Shown here: positions 22,901 to 35,700 of the stretch, in pieces
How positions within the stretch are numbered: position 1 is the stretch's first letter
Layout of the letters: every line of letters begins with the position of its first letter
Assembly (NCBI RefSeq): GCF_022605725.1
Contig: NC_065551.1
Location: 3,410,001-3,474,000 of the forward strand
DNA from: Anthonomus grandis grandis
Lineage: Eukaryota; Arthropoda; Insecta; Coleoptera; Curculionidae
Length of the DNA stretch: 64,000 nucleotides
Direction: 5' to 3'
Program-made: the position numbers and the translations under genes
Notes under the pieces: model-generated
Seen by the model: the letters and a program-made list of their open reading frames with translations, nothing else
The model's database searches: none
Told to the model about the DNA's origin: nothing

Positions 22901-25900
22901 ATAACAGATGAAGTAACAATTAGTAATACCTTTAATGAGTTTTTTACAAATGTAGGTTCAAAAATTCAAAAAGATATCAATAAAAATTCATCGAGTTTTA
23001 AAGAAAAAATTAAAATTAATCCTAACTCCATGTTTCTTTTTCCAGTTAATACAAATGAACTTATAATGCACATTAAAACATTAAAAAATAACTCAGCACC
23101 AGGGGAAGATAAAATTTCAACTAATTTAATTAAAAGAATACATGTTCATATTTTAAAACCTTTAGCTTACTTAATAAATTTGTCATTTTCAACGTTTAAC
23201 TTACCCTCTGATTGGAAAGTCTCTCTGGTATCTCCTATATTTAAATCAGATAATCGTGATGAAACTACTAATTATAGACCCATTTCTCTCATAAATAACT
23301 TTGCTAAGATATTTGAAAAATGTTTAAAGTCAAGAATAATGAATTTCCTGGAAAAGAATAATCTTTTATATCAAAAGCAATATGGTTTTCGAGATAAAAA
23401 AAATACGGAGAAAGCCGTATTTGATTTAGTTAATAATATTAACATTAATCTACAAAACAGAAAAAAAAGTTTAGCAGTTTTTATGGATCTTTCGAAAGCC
23501 TTCGATACAGTTTCACATGAAATTCTCTTTAACCGTTTAGAAAAAATTGGTATTCGAAACGGGCCTCTTAACTTATTAAAAAATTATTTATCAGATAGAA
23601 AACAATTTGTTAAGATTAATAACACAATGAGCTCTCCTAAATACATTAAAACCGGAGTTCCACAAGGGACAGTGCTGGGACCAGTACTCTTCCTTGTGTA
23701 TATTAATAGTATAGGAAGCTTATTGGACGACTGCGAAGTTATTTCGTACGCAGATGATACTGCATTATTGTTTTCTGATAATTCTTGGAAGAGAGTCTTT
23801 AAAAAAGCCGAAATTGGCCTTAGTAAAATGTATGAGTGGCTCAACAATAGTCTTTTAAGTTTAAACTTTAATAAAACTTATTATATGAGTTTTTCCGCAA
23901 CGTCAGTAGATCAACCACCGCCCACAGAGATTGTTATTCATAATAATGACTGCTTATCGCATAATGATGCATGTAATTGTATCAAAATAAAAAAAGTTGA
24001 AAAAATCAAATATCTGGGGGTTATACTGGATCAGTATCTTAAATGGGAGGAACATATTGCATTCGTTAATAAAAAAATTAGAAATATTTTCTATAAATTG
24101 TATCAGGTACGTGAAATCCTAAATGTAAAAATGTTAAAAACTTTATATAACGCACTAATAGAATCCAATTTAAGGTACTGTATTGTTATATGGGGTTGCG
24201 CGTATAACAATACTATAAAGAAGTTGTTAATTACTCAGAATTCTGCACTAAAAATAATATTTAAAAGACCATATAGATTTTCAACTGGTGAACTATATAA
24301 TAATCTAAATTTACTAAGTGTCAGAAATATTTATATCCATTCCACTTTAAACTATGTCCATACTACATTATCACCAATTAATAGTGATTCTATCAACTAT
24401 CTCACAAGAGCAACAAAAGAGATAAATATGTTTATTCCATTTAAACGTACAAATGTGACCCAAAGATTTGTAACCTATTATGGACCAGTTCTTTTTAACA
24501 CACTGCCTGCTGAATTGAAAAAATATTATAATTATCCAAAAATTTTCAAAGTCAAAACCAAACAATTTTTATTGAAAAATCAAACATTTTTTGAAACGTT
24601 GTTCTGAGTTTGTGGATATTGGGTTATTTTAGTGCATGTTAGTCGTAATTTTTACTACCTTTTTGTTCTCTCGCCTGTTTTCCGCCTGCATAGCGGCCGG
24701 GCTGTTGCCGTTCTTAGCCTCTTAATATCTGTGCCATTTTTGGAAGAGGAAATCTGCACACAAGGTACGTCATTAGATGGCCTTAGGCCGATTCCTCTTC
24801 TTGGATTTTTACATTAGGTGTGTAGGTATTTAACGTTATTTTTCTTCTCTCATGAAATAGGGTTGTTATCTATTTTTATTTGTACCTATTTACCTATGTA
24901 ACAATAACACTTTTGTATATAACTTTACGTAATATATTTGAATTTGAATTTGAATTTATTTGAATTTACAATTTGCACAATTAATATTTGATTGACATTC
25001 CTCAAATTTGTGATTACCAGCATATTTTCCACATATGACATTTTGAGATTTGCATTCTTTGGAAAGATGGCCAAATTTGTAGCATTTAAAACTCTGGATG
25101 ACATTTATGTGGTCAAAGAACTTGTATGACTTCCAACCAATAGACAATCTATCTTTTTTTTTGCATAAGACTGTATGTATTTGGATCAATTTCTAAAATG
25201 ACACTTTCCTCTGTTTCCTTTATAATGTGTGACTGACATTTTCCGTTCAGACATATCTGTGTTTATAGCATTCTGATAAAAATTTACTCTAAAAAGTCTT
25301 CCTCATTATTTAGGAGTTTTTCTTCTATGTTTACAATTTTTACTTTCGGGCACTTTTTTTGCAAGATTAAAACCTCATTGCCTAGTCATTGCCTTATTGA
25401 TGTTTTATGCTTTCTGAAATATCAAGCAAGTTTTTCCATCACAACCACAGCTTATTGCTACACCACCATCTTTAATAAACTTCATACGAGACACTTCAGC
25501 TTTGATATTCTTTGGATCTACTTTTTTTTCAATATAAGTTTTTGCTGCATAACTTTCCTGAGCTTTCTTTGGTTTGATGATCACCACTTCATTATATTTT
25601 TTTTCTCTGTTGCAACAGTGCCCTTTGATTTGCTTTCTTCATTTCACTTCTGGTTTCAATGTCTTCAATTTCTTTTCTTAACATCAAAATTTGATCTTCT
25701 AGGTTTATTATATGTTGATCTTTACTTTCAATAACTTTTTCCTTGGCTTTTACCACCTCATCCTTGCATGGCCTCATCTTTTTAAGCAGTGTTATGAGTT
25801 CAACATTTTTGCATTTAACACAGTAGAATTTCATAACTCTTCAACTCAGTTCTAATACTCTTACTTCTGATGATGTTAGCTGTCTACATAGTTTGCAATT

Positions 25901-28900
25901 ACATTTTTTGCAGATATCACAGCCATAAACTGGATTTTTGTTTTGTTTACATATATCACATTCCACATTGAGGTTAAGTGCACTCAAATAATAAATTCAA
26001 TTTCAATTAAACTGGAATACACAACATTTCTTGACAATTTTCCTTGTAATCCCATGCAACAAACATCAATAACATAACCTATACCCATCAATAATTCATA
26101 TTTAATTTATTGATCCACAAATCTGAAAAAGGTGTATGAACATGAACAGTTTTAAAGAAAAGGCAAAATTTAATAATAAACCAAGACTAAAAATTCAATC
26201 AAATTTATCTACTTCTAATAATATGCAGTTGTACTCATATACCTCAGATGAAAGTTAAAATGAAGATGTCAATGTGATATACATTTTTGTCAAATGGGAA
26301 ATTATATTTGTCTTTTTTTTTAAATTTATACATGACATACTGTCACATTAAAAAGTGCTTTATTACAGGTGACAATTACAAATGATGGAGCAACAATCTT
26401 AAAACAAATGAATGTAATTCATCCAGCTGCAAAAATGCTGGTCGAACTGTCAAGGGCTCAAGATGTAGAAGCTGGAGATGGTACAACATCTGTTGTGGTT
26501 ATTGCTGGAGCCCTTCTTGATGCTGCTCAGAAGCTTTTGTACAGAGGTACACTTAATTCTTATTTACTAATTCCTAATAAACCTTTTAATTTTTGAGCTA
26601 TAAGGTCTAAAGTTTTAGTATTTTACTGTTTTTTTAACAACCAAATTTTCCTTAGTAAATTTTGATTTTTAATTTTTTTTGAAAGAATTTGCTCTGTAGC
26701 CTTAATCTCGTACGACTGGACCAGACAACATTAAAAAACGATATATTTGATATATTTTTTTCATTTTTAATATAATTTTTGGACAAGAATTAATTTTTCT
26801 ACATTAACCATTAAGTCATGTCCGCAGAGGCATTATATTGGAATAGACAAAAAGTGAAAAGGACATTAAATTCCTGCTTAAAGCAAATGAAATAAAAATT
26901 AGTAGGCTGTACAATAATTTTTTAATGGTTGCATTCACTGTAAACTGAGCCAATCAAATTTTAGTGATAATAATTTAATTGCCTAAGAAGGAAGAGCAGT
27001 TGAATTTTTTAAAGTTATTTGTATGTATACTTAAATACTAACTTGGCAAATTGCTTTCTTGTGTGCCAACATATTCAAATTCAACAATGCTTTATTGTTT
27101 TCAAAGAAAGATTTTTATAACCAAACTTTCAAATAGAAAATTCAAGTAAAAAGCAATTATAATAAGTCATAAAACAGTACACTTCATGACACAATAGGTA
27201 AATTAAACATGTACAAAGGATGAAGAGACAAGATCAAGGGACAGTGGCAGCTCGTGATTTTAGGAAGAGGTGAAGCGCAAAACCCAAAATATACCATAAG
27301 CAGCAAAAACAAAATTTTAAAACACATAATAAAAAATTATTAGAGAGACACTTTAAAGTCAATAGAATAAGAACCTTTGGCTGGCAGCGGCATGCATACG
27401 CAGCGCCGTTCTGTAAATTACCCCGCGTGTTTGTCCGTCCGTTGCCATAGCAACCGTCGTAAGCGCGGGGGGAGGTGTTGCATCGGATTATTGTTTCTGC
27501 TAATTGTGCCGCATTGACTCATGCGGTGGCAGTCGCCGCTGCTCTTATGAGAATATGTTTAGCGCGCTCGGGTTTCTGAATACTTTTACAAATATATTCT
27601 TTATAGGATTACACTAATTTTGATAAATCAGATAAAATAAAGAATTAATTTGTTATAAAATATAAAACAAACTAAATTGTAAACGTAAAGATGTCGATTT
27701 TAAAACACTTAAATTTTTTTAAATTTGTGGTGAAGCGGCGCTTCACCAGCGTCCCCTGATGAGCCGCTACTGTTAAAGGATAAAAAACGCGCCAAGTAAG
27801 AATCAGTTTAAAAGTAATCTTATAATTGGACATTGTTTGAATCACAAAACAGTTTTACCACTAACTGAAACCTTTTATTTTATGCTCAACACATGTTTTG
27901 CTAATGATAGCATCTTTAGCAGAACTAATTTATGGTTTTTTTCCTCTCTTTTCTTTGTTGTTCTGGTTGTGCAGCCCTAAAGATCCCAAAAAGTGGAAAC
28001 ACTTGGCGATAGATACCACCTATACTTCTTTTGCTTCCTGTCTAACATATTATCCCAATAAACTTCTTTTACTAAATCAAATATTTCCAACATGTTCCTT
28101 CTCTTTCTAAAGTCAAAGTTGTATTTGAGGAAGAATTTTTCTTTTACAAAAAATATATTTATTTATTCATTGAAACTCCAATCAAAACACATTAATAATG
28201 TACCTAATTAGAATGAGGGAGTGCCTAGAAAGAGAAGAAAATGTGCTATATTACGTAAGACAAAACAAAATCTTGTGTACAAGAATCCTAAAAACTAAAA
28301 AGTTCCAAATTCACTTTAAATTTTAAATTTCAAACAAACATAACATCTAAAACATTTTACCATAAAATTTATGCACATTACCAAAATTAATTATAACAAA
28401 ACAAATTGAAAAAAAAAATCTTTTTGATAAATTTAATTAAAAAATAAGTAAAGCTTAAAACAGAATTTAGAGGAAGTAAATTAAAATATTTAATAGGAAA
28501 CAAAACTAAAACACTAAAATGATGTCAGAGCACAGGTCAAAAGGTATAATTAAAAAAATCGTCAACGCTATAATATGCCCTGGATAATAAAGTGATTTTA
28601 ATTTCTTTTTGAATTTCTTAACTTCTAAAATTTGTCTGATACATAGAGGAACATGGTTGTAAATTTTTTTGCTAAGGTATATAAGTGAGTTCTTGGTGAG
28701 AAAGGATGTAGGGATTGGTAAGGGAAAATCGTTAACCTGGCGAGTCATATGACCAGTGTTAGAGGGAGGTTTAGGACATTTATGAATAAGAGTAGCTGTT
28801 TCTAAGATAAAAAGAGTTAGGATTTTTTGAGTTATAAAGAGAGGTTTACAAGAATCTCTTAATCCAGCGGAACATAGGTATCTAACTGCCTTTTTTGAAT

Positions 28901-29626
28901 TACAAAAAATATGCTCACCAACTAACTAAACAAAACCAAACTAACGTAATAAAAAATAAACAATATAATTACTAAATAAAACAATAAAATTAAACTATAG
29001 GGAAAAGTTACAGGTCAATAAAGGCAGTACTGAGATATATGCCAAAATAAAATAAGATTGAGTATAGTAATAAGGACTAAAACAGAGGATTATAAAATTA
29101 AGTTAATTCCACACTAGGTAATTTTTCTTTAAGAATTAAAACATTTATATTAAAAATATCTATATCAGAGTTAGATCACTTTATTGCACTTAGCATGATT
29201 TTAAGGCGTGATAAACTAGCCAAATTCACATTAAATAACTTGATTGATAATTAAATATGATATATCTCTTATATCTTTATACCTCTTCTTCCCTCAACTT
29301 CTTTGGTGTTATTTGTGAAAAAAAGGGCATTTCCAATTATTATTTGTGAAAAAAAGGCATTTCCAACAGGTTTGTTACCCAATTACAGGAAAGAATTTGA
29401 TTTGAAAAAAAAAAGAAACTATAATATGTTGAAGGTACTTCAGCACAGGAAAGAAAAAAAGAAAATAACAAAATATGTATAAAAATGAAAATAAAAATGC
29501 TTAACATTCTATGTACTTAAACAGACTATCTTTATACATACTAGAAAGACTCTGCATCACTTATCTACTTCATACTTTTTATAATGGACCTTAAACTGTC
29601 AACAAAAATATATTGCACCATTCTAA

Positions 29627-29709
<83 letters not shown>

Positions 29710-32700
29710 TGTCTTATCAGCTGAGGGCACTTGATGCACATCGGCCATTTCAAGCATGTGGACGGGACAAATCACAAAATAGGATATGCGAAAAAAAATG
29801 TTGCCAATTTGTTAGGTAATATTTCTTCACCAAAATCAGCAAATATATTCTTTATTAATTAGACAATATTAAAAAAAATATAAATGCAAGCAACATGTTT
29901 TTATAGTAAAGATAATAGCAATAAACGACGGTTGTGGACCGGACAAAAAACCTTAATAACTTTAGAATATTTTTTTATAATTTATTTTAGTATAAATAAC
30001 ATTATACTATGTAATACAACTAAATTAAAGGGAATGATAACGACGAATTAGTTCAACAATAAATAATTAATGATTATAATGTTTTGTTACAGATATCTTT
30101 CTTATATTGTTTTGATGGGTCTGACCAATTTCCAATATTTTTTCGGACACAGGCCTAAAAAAGTGGCATGATTGGAGTCCTGCAATGGGCAGGACACTTT
30201 CCCATCGAGCGGTTAACATGTTTTTGTTATCCTGAATCTTTTGGCTTGAAACGTAGATAAGATTTATATTGGTTTTAGCATTAAGTGCATTAAAAAAGTC
30301 TTTGGAATTATTAATAAGTAGTTTTCTACTTTTCACCATTTCCCAGGCTACTCTTTTAAGCTTTCCTCCTACTCCGTCTACAGCCCCTTTCCCGTGAGAA
30401 GTGGCAAAGAAATTCCAAAAGCCAGATATATCGAAATCTTCATGAAAATGACATAAATTCGATAGAGTAAACCATCAGAAAATATCGATACAGTTCTCAA
30501 AGTACTATAGGCATTTCTTAACCAATGCACTATTTCTTTTAGAAATGCCCAGACTGCAAACTTATCATGTGATAACTCATCACTGATGATAGCAAACGAA
30601 TGATGGGTATTTTTAGTCCAGGCTACTGCCGTAAATATTGTGACCTGTCTGTGGCTCCAGTGCGCACTTTGTATCTCGCCCTGACTTATACATGAGTAAT
30701 TTTCTGCGAAGTCTACTTGCAGGACAACTTTTTCTTCATTTATATTATTTTTTTCTTTCTCAAAATTGCGTTCTTGTGTCGTTTTTACAAAGCAATAAAC
30801 TTTAAATTTCTCCATAGATTCTTGCAGTTGATCCAAAGCAGCTTTTAAAGTACCAGATACTTCTAATACTTGGCGTTTATGAAGATCGACTTGCCACCTT
30901 TTCCATTTTATTCCGGTCTCCAATTCGTTTTTAACAGGATGTCTCCTGTTAAATTCCGCCGCAGCTTCACGAAATGTTCTAACTCCATCACCAACTAGCC
31001 GCACTAATTCAACTCTTTCCTTTAAATTATAATGACCCATAATTGTTCGACAAGTAGTCAAAATGAACTAAGTGCATGAAAACATTTTCTTTCATAGCAT
31101 ACTTGGGTAAAATTCCCACAAAATAATTTTTAGCCAGACACAATCATATCTTTGGAATTTAACAAACAAACTCATAAAAAAAAACAAACAAATTGAGCCC
31201 AAAATAGTATGATAATATGATCGATTGTTGTTTATTGAAGGATATTTCCAACCTTTGTGTTCTCAAGACGCATGCCAATTAGCCAAAAATTTAAAAAATA
31301 TTCGTATTTGATTAAGAATGTTATTGCGCCTTTTAAAAATTTGACTCCAATTTATTTCAACACCCTGTATACTATCATAACCAAATTTGGTACACTTATG
31401 TTTTAAGTGGTCCTAAACAATAATCCAGTACCATTTTTCAAAAATAAATATCGCTAATACTACTTCTCGATTTTTCGCACTTCAAACTTGAATACAGTAG
31501 GCCATGACCTGCTTTCTCTAAATGTCGAACCTGGCTCATAAGACATGTCTATGATATTTGCATTGCAAAGAAAATGTGTGAAGGTGATTGCTCATTTGGG
31601 CTACATAGAGTGTTGTAAATCCCATTTCAGGAAATTAAAAATTCTCACTTTACCCTGTGCCTTTATTCTAGTGTGCCTATTATATGTTAGGAAAAATGTG
31701 ACTGATTATGCAACATATGCTGATGCCTACCGGCACTTTACCAGAAATAATGACTCCTTAATTCCACCTTTCCATTGACTCTCCAGATCAAGAACTGGGG
31801 TTTTGTAAAATTCATTAATGCTCTGCCAGTCTCTGTAAAGGTTCTACCACTTTGTATATTCAAAAATAAAGAATTTTTCTTAATTAACAAACCTTTTTAC
31901 TCATTTGAGGAATTTCTTCACTCCACTGTGGCTTTTTAGGAGTATTATGTTTTTCATGTTTATATTGTATTTCTGTTAAAGCTGTTTTGTATTTATAAGA
32001 TTTACTTAATAATTGCTCCTTGCAAAGTTAGGATATTTTGGTTGTTCCGAATGCACAATTTCTTTTTTTGATTCATATCTTAAAAATAGATCACATTCAG
32101 TGTTGTTAAAAACCAACAATGGAAGTTTGGACCACTCAAACTATCTTGACTTGGAAATTGGTGTTCCTCAGGGCTCCATATTGGGACCTATTTTATTTTC
32201 AATTTATGTTGCAGATATGCATAACTGTATTGAACATTGTAAATTACAACAATATGCTGATGATTCTCAGATATACGTGCCATTAAATTTTTTAAATTTT
32301 AATATTTCGGAGCAAAAAATAAATCCGATATACTAAACATAGTTAATTATTTCAATGAGCATAACTTAATAATTAACCCTGCTAAATCTAACAGCATTTT
32401 ATATGACTGTAATTCAGGAATTCTGAGACACTTACATGAAAGTATAAATATTGAGATTAATGGAGAAAAAATTATAGTTGTCAATGAAGTGAAAATATTG
32501 GGATTGACTTTAGATTCTAACCTTTGTTTTGAGACACACATTAAGAACAAATTAAACATAGATTAAAAAATGTCTTAAAGAGTAAAACCAAATATTATCT
32601 CTGCAATAGCCTTATTCTTTCCTTACTCGACTACGGTGATATCGTACTTATATTCTAATTCTATAACATCTGAGCTTTCTAGATCTATACAAAAATTGCA

Positions 32701-35700
32701 AAATAGCTGTTATATCTTATGTCGCTGCCTATAGGGAGCATATCACATCCTATTTAAATGTAAATTCTATTTTAAATATGGAAAGGAGAAGAAAATTACA
32801 CAATGCCTTTATATATAAAATAATAAAGTCGGGTCAACCCCCTTTTTAAAATAAGTTATTTACTACTCTCTTTCATTTACAGAATACTTGTAATGTTGGA
32901 AGTTTTAGGATACCTCAACATAGAACAAGTAACTTCCACAAGTCATTTTCGGTTGTCGGAGTTGCAATGTGGAATACCTTGCCAAATAATATTAAAGATT
33001 TGTCACTTAATAAATTTTACACCAAGATTAAGCAAATTCTTCTCGACTTCCAACATGAGGCACCGTCCTGTTGAAAGATAAAATCTCCGGATGGATATAA
33101 ATTTGCTGCACTTGGTAACAGCGAATGTTCGAGAATGTCTTGATATTTTTCTGCATTTACTATGCCATCAATAAAGTGTAACGTTCCCAACCCTTTAGCT
33201 GACATACAACCCCACACCATGATGCCCTGTGGAAACTTTACAGTCCTTTTAAGACAATCCTTATGGAATGCTTCTGTTTTGTCCCGAATCACACGCTTTC
33301 GATAATCTCCGACACAGACATCAAATTTGCTTTCGTCGCTATAAATAACTTTGCTCCACGAGAGTTTTGATTTGGCCCAAATGTAACGATTCCTTTTTTG
33401 AGTCTTCGTTAACAATGGTTTTTCTTTGGCCTAGGCGAAAAAATGAGAAAAATTAAAATAATATAGCATAGAACAGCCTATTAAACATAGCTTATAAAAA
33501 CTAAGACCGCTCTTGTGGAATATTTGCGGCAGCATTCTCTGGAAACATTTATCCCACTTTCTCTATTCCACCTTGCAGTTACTTCTCGTAGAGTATTTCT
33601 TCTTCCCGACTTACAAATTTTAATCAAGTTCCTTACATTTCTTTGAGAAACAACTTTTGGACGTCCTGAACTTTTGCCGCGAACACCAATACTGGCAGTT
33701 TCACCATATTTTTTAATTATATTAAATATAGTAGTTGTTGCAACATTTAATTCACTGGAGATTTCTCGCATTGTTTTCCCTTTATGGTACTGCCGGATAA
33801 TAATTTCTCGCACTTTTAGATCAGTAGGTTTTCCACGAGCCATTATTGTATTTTACTCGTAATAAAAATGACAGTAATTGATTATTAATGGTCAAGTGAC
33901 GCATCAACATTTTTATTGTTGACAACGCACTACTTACTTTTGTTTATTCAAAGCCATCTTCGCGTCTTGCTAATAAAACTGGAAAAATTTGAGCAAAAGC
34001 AACTCATGTTCCAACATTTAGTTGTCAACATTTTTTGATTATCAAACAATTATTTTTTTTTTGTCTATTCTTGTTGCCTTTCGTCGCATGCGAGCCAAAT
34101 TGCTTTGCCATTTTTGTTTCTGTCCTTATTAGTTTTAGTTTTGTTCTTTTTTAGATTAATTAGAATTTTTTTTTGTGTTTATTTATAATCTTTTCAGTTT
34201 CAATATGATGGTTTGTAATGGCATTTTCTTTTTAAGGCCTGTTTCACGCAAATTGTGCTATTGTGGTTTTATATAATCGCGAAGCAGTTCCTTTTACCAA
34301 AAATTGTCAAATATTTTTTTCTCGTGTAATTATATTTATAACTTTTTTTTTTGGTAATAAACTTTTTTTGACTTTTGACTTAATGCTTAATCCTTGATGT
34401 ATTTTTTGTTTAATTGTGGATTATCTTATCGTATTACACAGGGTGATTTTCAACCTATGCGCATAAACTTGAGAAATGATAGCTGATAAGTAATAATGAG
34501 TAATAATGAAAAAAAAATGCAGTAAAATATTTTTAGTTTTGGAGATATCCATATTTTTTTAAATAAAAAACGTGTATTTTTTAAGGTGTTTAATTTAAAC
34601 TAATTTAAAGCAACTGTTCGAAGTTGTTTCCATTATTTTCGATACAGACTTGAGCTCGTCGAATCCATGAAGACGTACATGCACGGGCCAAACCAGGCTG
34701 TAGGCGAATTGCGTCACTGGCAGCGTTTATGCGATGTCGTAGCTCTTGCTCAGTATCAACTTCGTTAACATACACCATTGTTTTCATATGACCCCACAAA
34801 TAAAAGTCTAATGGATTAAGGTCAGGCGAGCGAGGGGGCCACCCAACTGGACCATCACGGCCTATCCATCGTCCGGGAAACACACGATCTAAATGTTGTC
34901 GCACTGGTCGTGAAAAATGTGGTGGAGCACCATCATGAAGAAACCACATGTTCTGCCTAACGTTGAGATTCACATTTTCAAGAAGCACTGGTAAATTGTT
35001 GCGCAAAAATTCTAAATACCGAGCACCAGTCAAACGATTTTCCAAAATAAAAGGTCCGATGAGCATCCCGTTTAGAATTCCAGCACATACATTTACAGAA
35101 AAACGTTGTTGAAAGTATGTTCTCCGTGTAATATGCGGATTTTCCAAAGCCGAGTAATGAGTGTTATGAAAGTTGAAAATTCCATTGCGCGTAAAATTTG
35201 CCTCATCCGTAACTAAAAATGTTCATGGTAAAGTTTGGGCTTAACTGCTGGTGATGTAACAACCACTCACAAAAGTGTACTCGAAGCGCCAAATCTCTTG
35301 GAAGTAGGGCTTGTACCGTCTGCACATGAAACGGGTACAGCAACTCGTGCCCTAAAATTTGCCAACTTGTAGATTGCGATATTCCAAATCGCGCTGCAAA
35401 TTCCAGGTTGTTCTTCGATAACTTCTAAAATATCCTCCTCCAGATTTAGAATGTGCCTAGGTCTAATAGCTCCTCCATCTTGTCCAGGCCGCGGCCACAA
35501 ATTGCCAGTTTCTCTACCCCGCTGAATAACACGTAAGAAAGTCCCACGTCTCGGATGATATCTTCGGGGAAATCTTTGGGCATACAGATCAGCTGCTGCC
35601 ACTGCATTCTGATGCGTTTCTCCGTAAACCAAAACCATGTCGTTTGTAAAAATGTGCGCCATTACATTTGACGCTTTTATTTTGTTCGTGTGAAAATACC

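Noticed and set aside
25327..25734. A 135-codon + strand open frame rich in Phe and Ser
   Set aside because: It is the antisense reading of the LINE ORF1 remnant on the - strand.
29613..29819. Open frame with a long poly-leucine run
   Set aside because: It is only the reading of the (ATT)n microsatellite.
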